Source: Rhodospirillaceae bacterium TMED167 (GTDB lineage: Bacteria; Pseudomonadota; Alphaproteobacteria; Rhodospirillales_A; UBA2165). Taken from it: a DNA stretch of 11,591 bases. The stretch covers positions 3,162 through 14,752 of the forward strand of contig NHHQ01000134.1 of assembly GCA_002170915.1 (NCBI GenBank). The letters are read 5' to 3'. The notes under the pieces are model-generated. The model worked only from the letters and a program-made list of their open reading frames with translations. It was not told the origin of the DNA and searched no databases. Shown piece by piece: positions 6,332-11,591 of the stretch; positions within the stretch are counted from its first letter, which is position 1; each line of letters begins with the position of its first letter. A program made the position numbers and the translations under genes.

Positions 6332-7138
6332 CTAGGCGGTTGCGTGCAATCGTCCGCCCACACGAACCGGCTCGATATTCTTGGCCAATCCTGTTTCATC
6401 ATCGGTCTCCAGCAAAACAGCGCACGCTGTTCCCTCTTCTCCAGCCGGCTCCAGGCGTGCCCCCGGTAGTTTCCGAGTAAATTTGTTGATCGCGGCCTCC
6501 TTTTTCATGCCGATCACCGAATTATAGTCGCCGCACATCCCCACATCTGTCTGATAGGCGGTGCCGCCCGGCAACACCTGCGCATCCGCCGTCGGGATGT
6601 GAGAGTGGGTCCCCGCGACTAGAGAGACCCGCCCGTCCAGCAAATGTGCCATGGCCATTTTCTCACTCGTTGCCTCCGCATGAATGTCGAGCGCGATGCA
6701 ATCGGCGGTCTCCCCCAAGGTGATCTTCGAAAAACATTTCTCGACCGCCTCAAACGGATCGTCCAGCGGGTCCATAAACAGCTTGCCCATGACCTGGGCG
6801 ACATACACTCGCGCGCCATTCCGCGCCTCGAATAGCCCGGCCCCGGCCCCTGGAGTGGTCTCCGGATAATTCAATGGCCGAATCAAACGGGGCTCATTCT
6901 GAATATAAGTCATGATCTCCCGCTGATCCCAGGCATGATTGCCCAGCGTGATCACGTCAACACCCGCCTCAAAAAACGAGGTGCAAATTTTCGCCGTAAT
7001 GCCGAAGCCGTGGGCAGCGTTTTCACCATTTGCCATGACAAAATCCGGCGCGTATTTTTCGGTCAGTACCGGCAAATGGGTCAGCATGGCGCTCCGCCCG
7101 GCTTTCCCCACAATGTCGCCAAAATAAAGAAGCTTCAT
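6332..7138 (-). CDS. ymdB: YmdB-type metallophosphoesterase (TIGR00282 family)
   Basis: This 268-aa protein is a calcineurin-like phosphoesterase of the YmdB/DR1281 group. Characterised members hydrolyse 2',3'- and 3',5'-cyclic nucleotides at a dinuclear metal site. All expected ligands are visible: Asp8 in YFGDIVGKAGR, Glu39-Asn40 in MANGENAAHGFGI, Asn67-His68 in TLGNHAWD, His153 in LDIHAEATSEK, and His178 and His180 in AGTHSHIPTAD. The family end motif DVGMCGDYNSVIG is present. Length is normal. The start is supported by AGGGGA just upstream. It follows the cyclo-ligase gene by 15 bases on the same strand, so the two are probably co-transcribed; this pairing is common in alphaproteobacteria. 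The cellular role here is not known. Confidence 0.95.
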   Translation of the reverse strand: MKLLYFGDIVGKAGRSAMLTHLPVLTEKYAPDFVMANGENAAHGFGITAKICTSFFEAGVDVITLGNHAWDQREIMTYIQNEPRLIRPLNYPETTPGAGAGLFEARNGARVYVAQVMGKLFMDPLDDPFEAVEKCFSKITLGETADCIALDIHAEATSEKMAMAHLLDGRVSLVAGTHSHIPTADAQVLPGGTAYQTDVGMCGDYNSVIGMKKEAAINKFTRKLPGARLEPAGEEGTACAVLLETDDETGLAKNIEPVRVGGRLHATA

Positions 7139-7153
7139 ACGTCCCCTATCGCC

Positions 7154-7756
7154 TTATCTGGATGAAAACTGAATGACAGCCTGGTCCGTCACCAGGGCAT
7201 CCATTTTTTGGTCGTAGGCATCATGCGGGATATCGTCCATCTCCTGGTCGTGATACGCAACCCCGATCGCCAGGACCTCGCCTTTTCTCCGCAGCGCGTT
7301 GAGTGTCCGGTCATAATATCCCCCCCCGTATCCCAACCGCATGCCGTGACGGTCGAACGCCAACAGCGGTAAAATTACCACATCGGGTGTGGTGGAAGGA
7401 TGAAACTTGGAGGGCTCCAGCACACCGAAACGGGAGGATTCTAGAACATCCCCCGGCTTCCACTGATGAAACTGGAGAGGTTCCTTTCGCCCAATCATAA
7501 CGGGAAGCAGGCAGTTGCACCCCATGGCCTCCAACGCGGCCAAAAGGGGCCGGACATCAATTTCATCCCGAAATGGCCAGTAGGCCGCCACCGACTGGTC
7601 TGACTGAACTTCAAATGCAGCAAGAAAGTTGTCCTTCAACCGCGCCGCCGCCGCCGCGCCATCGCGTAATGCGGCGATCTTACTGCGCGTCTCCAGCGCC
7701 CTCTGCCGCGACATTTTTTTGGTTTGCGTGTGCGTCATTGTTGTTGCCAAGCTCAT
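7154..7756 (-). CDS. fau/ygfA: 5-formyltetrahydrofolate cyclo-ligase
   Basis: This enzyme uses ATP to convert 5-formyl-THF to 5,10-methenyl-THF, recycling a folate by-product in the cytoplasm. Visible family features are the basic N-terminal helix KKMSRQRALETRSKIAALRD, the segment VAAYWPFRDEIDVRPLL, and the nucleotide/substrate loop LLAFDRHGMRLGYGGGYYDR, which is diagnostic. From ATG at 7756 the protein is 200 aa, the usual size. ATG at 7738 and GTG at 7801 are alternative starts and none has a good ribosome binding site. The glycine loop is encoded across a run of eight identical bases (7320-7327) and stays in frame. Its position directly after a 6S RNA candidate mirrors the well-known ssrS-ygfA linkage. 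Confidence 0.94.
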   Translation of the reverse strand: MSLATTMTHTQTKKMSRQRALETRSKIAALRDGAAAAARLKDNFLAAFEVQSDQSVAAYWPFRDEIDVRPLLAALEAMGCNCLLPVMIGRKEPLQFHQWKPGDVLESSRFGVLEPSKFHPSTTPDVVILPLLAFDRHGMRLGYGGGYYDRTLNALRRKGEVLAIGVAYHDQEMDDIPHDAYDQKMDALVTDQAVIQFSSR

Positions 7757-7866
7757 GCCGGTACGTTGCAGGGAGTGGCCAGTGTCTCGCCAGGAGCGCA
7801 CTGGTCAAAAAGAGGTGGGGACGCCGCGTGAGTCGTTCAGCATCAAAATCTTCCTAGGCCGACAAG

Positions 7867-7979
7867 TCTAGGTGGGCGCCATATACCGGGCCCAAGAGAC
7901 CGGCAGGGACAGCTCCCGATTGGTAGTTATTGGCCCTGGAGATAATACGCGTCACGGGCCCCGCAGCGCCTACCCATTT
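7867..7979 (-). ncRNA. ssrS: 6S RNA (core structure; ends approximate)
   Basis: 6S RNA binds housekeeping RNA polymerase by mimicking an open promoter. Two lines of evidence support it. Position: the zapA-to-ygfA gap is its known location in proteobacteria. Structure, read on the minus strand: a closing stem UGGGUAGGCGC with GCGCCCACCUA (one mismatch, one wobble); then GGGCCC with GGGCCC; then a wide asymmetric bubble of about 17 and 10 nt; then CAGGG with CCCUG and a terminal loop. That order of stem, large central bubble and apical hairpin is the 6S architecture. The core is about 110 nt, shorter than the usual 150-185, so the mature RNA probably extends on one or both sides within 7802-7984; a U-rich CUCUUUUUG lies at 7806-7815 on the 3' side. 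Confidence 0.72.
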
Positions 7980-7984
7980 CCAAT

Positions 7985-8323
7985 TTAGGCTTGTTCCAGT
8001 GTCTCGGCAATCTTTTCAATGCGCTCAGCCAGTTTATTTAAGTCGTTAGTAATGACGGGTCTCGAACCCGATTGCGCTACAGCGTTAGGCCGGCGGTCAT
8101 TTCTAAGGGAATCCAGTTCCGTATATACTTCCGACAACTCGTCGGCGACCAGCAAGCTGGCCATCACCAGGAGTCTGGCATCTCCGACTTGACCTACGGC
8201 GGCAATCAGTTCATCCACACGTCGATCAATATATTGGGCAAGACGGGTTAGGTGCGCCTCCTGGCCATCATCACACGCGATGTCGTACTTGCGACCATTC
8301 ACCATTACCGTTATCTGAGCCAT
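7985..8323 (-). CDS. zapA: Cell division protein ZapA
   Basis: ZapA binds FtsZ and bundles protofilaments at the division site. This 112-aa protein has the typical N-terminal globular part, MAQITVMVNGRKYDIACDDG, followed by EAHLTRLAQYIDRRVDELI and RLLVMASLLVADELSEVYTE. A helical C-terminus (NDLNKLAERIEKIAETLEQ) fits the coiled coil used for dimerisation. Length and order match the family. ATG at 8323 follows the stop of the upstream coiled-coil gene by three bases, so the two are surely co-transcribed. The 6S RNA candidate begins within a few bases of the zapA stop, so the RNA is either processed from this transcript or has its own promoter inside zapA. Confidence 0.93.
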   Translation of the reverse strand: MAQITVMVNGRKYDIACDDGQEAHLTRLAQYIDRRVDELIAAVGQVGDARLLVMASLLVADELSEVYTELDSLRNDRRPNAVAQSGSRPVITNDLNKLAERIEKIAETLEQA

Positions 8324-8326
8324 CTT

Positions 8327-8587
8327 CTACGGATCACCCAACACAGATTTCATGCGGTCAATGGCACCATCCAAACGGCTGGCGATGGCTGCATTTTTGT
8401 CCTGCAACGCTGCGATTTTTTTGTTGGCTTCTGCCAAAGCACCTTCAAGGCTATGGGTACCCGACATTTTACGGTCTTTTTCACCCAACGCAGACTCCAG
8501 ACGAGCGAGCGCGTCCTCAAGACGCTTTCTTGCCTGAGTTGGCGACGATTCTTGCAAAGAAGCGCTTTTAGAAGAATTAGTTGCCAA
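8327..8587 (-). CDS. Small coiled-coil protein upstream of zapA (DUF4164-like)
   Basis: This 86-aa protein is almost entirely predicted helix with coiled-coil heptads: RKRLEDALARLESALGEKD and EANKKIAALQDKNAAIASRL. In alphaproteobacteria a short coiled-coil protein of the DUF4164 type commonly precedes zapA, and that is my best match, based on position and composition rather than a diagnostic motif. Its role is unknown; association with ZapA or FtsZ is a guess from context. The start is TTG at 8587, with GAAG about six bases upstream; no ATG or GTG occurs in frame between the previous stop (8615-8617) and that point. It is the first gene of the zapA operon. Confidence 0.75.
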   Translation of the reverse strand: MATNSSKSASLQESSPTQARKRLEDALARLESALGEKDRKMSGTHSLEGALAEANKKIAALQDKNAAIASRLDGAIDRMKSVLGDP

Positions 8588-8616
8588 GATTTCTTCAACC
8601 CGATTTGGAGGTTGTT

Positions 8617-8646
8617 ACAATAAGCGTTGCGGGCAGATATCGTCAA
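8617..8646 (-). promoter_or_regulatory. Candidate promoter of the coiled-coil/zapA operon
   Basis: Minus strand TTGACG (8646-8641), an 18-base spacer and TATTGT (8622-8617). Transcription would begin near 8610, about 22 bases before the TTG start. The -35 lies in one arm of the 10-bp inverted repeat shared with the gap side. Confidence 0.5.
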
Positions 8647-8689
8647 CCGCCCAAAGCATGTAATGCCCTCAAAAAATTCGCGGTTGACG
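8641..8689. repeat. 10-bp perfect inverted repeat over the divergent -35 regions
   Basis: CGTCAACCGC (8641-8650) and GCGGTTGACG (8680-8689) are exact reverse complements 29 bases apart. Each arm contains TTGACG pointing outward. Between them lies a smaller inverted repeat GCAT-GTA-ATGC (8656-8666). This could be a shared operator or two copies of the same extended -35 sequence. Confidence 0.6.
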
Positions 8690-8711
8690 CACCGCAGAAT
8701 CACGATAATTG
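8684..8711 (+). promoter_or_regulatory. Candidate promoter of gap
   Basis: TTGACG (8684-8689) is followed after 16 bases by a weak -10 (TAATTG, 8706-8711); GATAAT at 8704 is a better hexamer but is spaced only 14 bases. The leader to the gap ATG would be about 100 nt. Confidence 0.35.
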
Positions 8712-8819
8712 TGCAGATGAATGATGCGTTGGGAACAGTTCCGGTCAACACACGGAAATTGTCAGTTGTAATGATGGGTTCATCAACGGGCTCAAAGAAG
8801 AGACATAACGGAGGAAGGT

Positions 8820-9827
8820 ATGGCGTTGAAAGTCGCAATCAACGGATTTGGCCGGATCGGCCGGCTGGTGTATCGGGCAATTCTTGAGTCGGGTGCAACC
8901 GACGTCAAAGTCGTCTGCATTAATGATCTCGGCCCAACGGAATCAAACGCTCACCTCCTAAAATACGATACCGTGCATGGCGTTTTGCCGGCTGACGTGA
9001 CTGTCGACGGCGACACCATGGATGCGGGCCAAGGTCCCGTCCGGGTGACGGCTGAACGGGAACCCACCAAACTGCCCTGGAAAGAATTAGATGTTGATAT
9101 CACACTCGAATGCACAGGGTTATTTGCGAACAAGGAAGCGGCCTCGGCACACTTAGAGGCAGGCGCCAAAAGGGTCCTTATTTCGGCCCCGGCAAAAGAC
9201 GTCGACATAACCGTGGTTTACGGCGTCAACAGCGACAAGCTCACCGCAGATCATACGGTCGTATCAAATGCCTCCTGCACGACCAACTGCCTCGCTCCGG
9301 TGGCACATGTTATGCACAGAGAGTTTGGCGTTGAACGCGGGTTTATGACGACCATCCATTCCTTCACTGGCGACCAGCGGACGGTTGATACTCTGCACAG
9401 TGATCTTCACCGGGCACGGGCCGCGAGTGTTTCCATGATTCCCACATCCACGGGCGCGGCGCGCGCCGTCGGACTGGTGTTACCCGAACTCAACGGCAAA
9501 CTAGATGGCACATCGATCCGGGTCCCGACGCCCAACGTCTCCGTGATTGATTTCAAGTTTGTGCCAGGCAAAAAAGCCTCCGTCGATAGCGTAAACGGTG
9601 CCATCACGGCAGCAGCAGCCGGAGACCTCAAAGGGGTTCTCAGCACCAACAACGTGCCTCTGGTCTCTTCGGATTTCAACCACAACCCGCACAGCTCCAT
9701 CTTCGACCTGCCGGAAACCCAGGTCATTGATGGCCAGTTCGTCCGGGTCCTGAGCTGGTATGACAATGAATGGGGCTTTTCCAACCGGATGGTGGATACC
9801 GCCCGTGCCATGGGGTCATTTCTCTGA
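8820..9827 (+). CDS. gap: Type I glyceraldehyde-3-phosphate dehydrogenase
   Basis: GAPDH converts glyceraldehyde 3-phosphate, phosphate and NAD(P)+ to 1,3-bisphosphoglycerate in glycolysis or, reversed, gluconeogenesis or the Calvin cycle. The 335 residues fit the family exactly. The Rossmann motif is VAINGFGRIGRLVYRA (5-20). The catalytic Cys153 lies in SNASCTTNCLAP, with the partner His180 in TTIHSFTGDQ. The phosphate-site segment SMIPTSTGAARAVG and the C-terminal signature SWYDNEWGFSNRMVDTA are present. The residues after the second strand (VCINDLGP) resemble NAD-preferring enzymes, but I would not fix cofactor preference from that. A strong GGAGG lies five bases before the ATG. In many alphaproteobacteria gap is flanked by tkt and pgk; here a zapA operon lies on one side and a convergent VOC gene on the other. 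No terminator is evident in the 62 bases after the stop. Confidence 0.98.
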   Translation: MALKVAINGFGRIGRLVYRAILESGATDVKVVCINDLGPTESNAHLLKYDTVHGVLPADVTVDGDTMDAGQGPVRVTAEREPTKLPWKELDVDITLECTGLFANKEAASAHLEAGAKRVLISAPAKDVDITVVYGVNSDKLTADHTVVSNASCTTNCLAPVAHVMHREFGVERGFMTTIHSFTGDQRTVDTLHSDLHRARAASVSMIPTSTGAARAVGLVLPELNGKLDGTSIRVPTPNVSVIDFKFVPGKKASVDSVNGAITAAAAGDLKGVLSTNNVPLVSSDFNHNPHSSIFDLPETQVIDGQFVRVLSWYDNEWGFSNRMVDTARAMGSFL

Positions 9828-9889
9828 TGCCTGCGTCGGCCGGGGGCCACTGGTAAAGACCGCTCAGAGAGATCCTAGCAGACCGTTAT

Positions 9890-10336
9890 CTACCCCTCCG
9901 GATCATAAAATACCAAACCGGGAATTTTGCTCTCATCTTCCAGACGGCCCCGCAACTCAATGACGTTGCGATCTGGATCGCGGATAAAAATAGACACATG
10001 TCCGTCGCCGCCGAATGTCACCGGGCCCTGAGACGGGGTAATGTTATTTTCCTCAAGAGTCTTGAGCGTCTCAATGATGGAGTCTACCCGGAGCGCCACA
10101 TGGGTGTAGCCCGGGTGCTTCTCGGGGACGTCCATGAGTATGTTTTTGCCGCCGGTAAGGTCGGCTCCGTTCACGATGAAATTGATTTCCACGCCGTTGG
10201 GATTTTTGACAATGGTGACGGCGTCAAAATCGATTTCCTTGTGAAGCTCGAAACCAAGAATTTTATAAAAGTCAAGCGCGCGCTGAGGATCGGTCACACG
10301 GATGCCCAGGTGATCGACATTTTCGATGTTAATCAT
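9890..10336 (-). CDS. VOC-superfamily (glyoxalase/dioxygenase-like) protein
   Basis: This 148-aa protein has two beta-alpha-beta-beta-beta modules of the vicinal oxygen chelate fold. The four expected metal ligands can be placed: His9 in VDHLGIRVTDP, Glu50 in NGVEINFIV, His79 in PGYTHVALRV and Glu127 in DRNVIELRG. The set and order match glyoxalase I, and IRDPDRNVIEL is a hallmark of the superfamily; the actual reaction (lyase, dioxygenase, isomerase or resistance protein) cannot be settled from sequence. The ATG has AGGAG five bases upstream. It is convergent with gap and divergent from a LysR regulator, which suggests that this gene is the regulator's target. Two copies of CTGAACGT lie in its leader. 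Confidence 0.9.
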   Translation of the reverse strand: MINIENVDHLGIRVTDPQRALDFYKILGFELHKEIDFDAVTIVKNPNGVEINFIVNGADLTGGKNILMDVPEKHPGYTHVALRVDSIIETLKTLEENNITPSQGPVTFGGDGHVSIFIRDPDRNVIELRGRLEDESKIPGLVFYDPEG

Positions 10337-10516
10337 GATGGCTCCTGAACGTTTAAATGCCTTTTCGCTTTTTTAGACTGAACGTCTCTCCTAGAAAACG
10401 CAATAGTCAGGCTTGGTAAAAACGGCCGCCCGCTTTTCTCACTTCAAGCAAGTTTCCGATGGAGATGGGTTATCGAAATAAATTCTCATCTGGACATTTA
10501 TTTCAACGTCTGAATT

Positions 10517-10530
10517 TATTGTATACAATA
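10517..10530. promoter_or_regulatory. 14-bp perfect palindrome, candidate LysR operator
   Basis: TATTGTATACAATA is a perfect palindrome lying 48 bases before the regulator's ATG in an AT-rich stretch. It covers the predicted -35 of the regulator promoter, the usual site for autoregulation. It contains ATTGTATACAAT, compatible with a short LysR-type dyad. Confidence 0.5.
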
Positions 10531-10546
10531 TAAATAAGGGTATACT
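10519..10546 (+). promoter_or_regulatory. Candidate promoter of the LysR-family gene
   Basis: TTGTAT (10519-10524), a 16-base spacer and TATACT (10541-10546, five of six consensus bases). The start would be near 10553, giving a leader of about 25 bases. Confidence 0.55.
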
Positions 10547-10577
10547 GATCTGTCAATTTGATAAGAAAATCTAATCC

Positions 10578-11498
10578 ATGTCGCCACCTTATCGACTGCC
10601 CCCCCTGAATGCCTTGCGCGCGTTTGAAGCGGCGGCCCGGCACCTGAGTTTTGCCAAAGCCTCTGAGGAACTGAACGTCACACCGGCGGCCGTTAGTCAG
10701 CAGATCAAAAAATTGGAAGACCATCTCCAGGTCCAGCTGTTCGGACGTAAAAACCGCCGCCTGACGCTTTCTGACGACGCCCTGCTCATCCTCCCTGGCA
10801 TCAAGGACGGCTTCGATAAAATGAAGGCGTCGGTTCAGTCTCTCCAACGGCGGCAAGAGCATGGATTTATCACTGTAAGCGCAACGCCTTCCTTTACGTC
10901 CAAGTGGCTCGTCCCGAGACTCGATCGATGGGTCTCAGAATATCCCGAGACGGATATTCGCATCTCCGCCAGTTTAGACCTGGTCGATTTCGAAAAAACC
11001 GGGATTGATCTTGCGATCCGATTTGGCATGGGGTCCTATTTTGGCCTGACAAGTACGTTCCTAATGAAAGAGAGTTTTGTTGTGGTCTGCAGTCCGTCTC
11101 TTCTACTCGGCAATGACCCTATCCAGACCCCAGCTGATCTTAAAAGTCACACTCTTTTGCATGTTTTAGGTCCCAATCCTCAATATGGCGAGGATTGGCG
11201 ACACTGGTTGCAAGCCGCGGGCGTCGGGGATATTGACTCGGAACGTGGCCTCTATTTCGACGATACGGCGGCAGGCATTGCGTCCGCTATCGGCGGCCAA
11301 GGCGTGCTTTTGGCCAGACGCGCAATTGTCGAGGAAGATGTTCTCAGAGGTCTACTGGTTATGCCCTTCGATATAGATATACCAGTAGAATTTTCCTGGT
11401 ACCTCGTATCGCCAAAAACGGGGCAGCCAAGTCCAGCGGTTCATGCTTTTAAACAATGGCTTTTGACGGAGGCCGAGCAGGCAGATAGGAAGATATAA
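10578..11498 (+). CDS. LysR-family transcriptional regulator, GcvA-like
   Basis: This 306-aa regulator has the normal LysR length. The N-terminal winged helix-turn-helix runs from about 8 to 66: PPLNALRAFEAAARHLSFAK, then ASEELNVTPAAVSQQIKKLE and LQVQLFGRKNRRLTLSDDA. The opening LPPLNALRAFEAAARHLSF and the substrate-binding segment ITVSATPSFTSKWLVPRL with DLAIRFGMGSY are typical of the GcvA subgroup. The effector domain spans about 95-300 and looks complete (VVVCSPSLL, GQGVLLARRAIVEED). The effector is unknown; GcvA itself controls glycine cleavage genes, but no such genes are in the window. It is divergent from the VOC gene across 241 bases, the classic layout of a LysR regulator and its target. 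The Shine-Dalgarno is weak (AAGAAAAT). Confidence 0.93.
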   Translation: MSPPYRLPPLNALRAFEAAARHLSFAKASEELNVTPAAVSQQIKKLEDHLQVQLFGRKNRRLTLSDDALLILPGIKDGFDKMKASVQSLQRRQEHGFITVSATPSFTSKWLVPRLDRWVSEYPETDIRISASLDLVDFEKTGIDLAIRFGMGSYFGLTSTFLMKESFVVVCSPSLLLGNDPIQTPADLKSHTLLHVLGPNPQYGEDWRHWLQAAGVGDIDSERGLYFDDTAAGIASAIGGQGVLLARRAIVEEDVLRGLLVMPFDIDIPVEFSWYLVSPKTGQPSPAVHAFKQWLLTEAEQADRKI

Positions 11499-11591
11499 GT
11501 GCTGATCAAACGCTATACGTCAAAATGACGCAACGGTGCGCTCAGATGGCCGCTGGAGACGCAAATTAGATATCATGAATAACGATTGTCG

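Noticed and set aside
11518..11530. CGTCA-AAA-TGACG hairpin after the LysR gene as terminator
   Set aside because: Only five pairs and no following T-run; too weak to call.
1..11591. CRISPR array, insertion sequence, tRNA, integrase or phage genes
   Set aside because: No regularly spaced repeats, transposase motifs, tRNA cloverleaf or integrase signature was seen on either strand.

Overview
The window looks like ordinary chromosome of an alphaproteobacterium (inference). The evidence is the order yebC-ruvC-ruvA-ruvB, the block zapA / 6S RNA / 5-formyltetrahydrofolate cyclo-ligase / YmdB-type phosphodiesterase with a small coiled-coil gene in front of zapA, and a GAPDH gene of the type common in that class. 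Nothing points to a phage, plasmid, transposon, CRISPR array or defence island.

Layout. From 1 to 2831 (minus strand) lies the Holliday-junction operon yebC-ruvC-ruvA-ruvB, with ruvB running off the left edge. From about 3039 to 4610 are two convergent accessory genes, a DUF427-type protein (plus) and an EamA/DMT permease (minus). Both are broken by single missing bases, two in the first and one in the second. From 4611 to 5024 is a 414-bp gap holding a compact minus-strand unit: a candidate promoter, a 26-codon ORF behind a Shine-Dalgarno sequence pairing over 16 nt with the 16S rRNA tail, and a UUCG-loop terminator. From 5025 to 6229 are a peroxidase-related CxxC (AhpD-like) protein and, just upstream of it, a secreted cysteine-rich protein of unknown function.

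From 6332 to 8587 (minus) runs the coiled-coil gene, zapA, a 6S RNA candidate, fau/ygfA and ymdB. A divergent promoter region with a 10-bp inverted repeat separates this operon from gap (8820-9827, plus). Convergent to gap is a VOC-fold (glyoxalase-like) gene, itself divergent from a GcvA-like LysR regulator (10578-11498) whose predicted -35 box sits inside a 14-bp palindrome.

How the genes work together. RuvA, RuvB and RuvC branch-migrate and cut Holliday junctions; YebC is a conserved co-operon partner. ZapA stabilises FtsZ rings, 6S RNA would modulate housekeeping RNA polymerase, and the cyclo-ligase recycles 5-formyl-THF. GAPDH serves central carbon metabolism. The LysR-VOC pair has the layout of a regulator with its divergent target.

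I did not find a convincing new multi-gene system. The item most worth a second look is the small-ORF unit at 4712-4937, followed by the local cluster of frameshifts and the regulatory symmetry between the zapA operon and gap.
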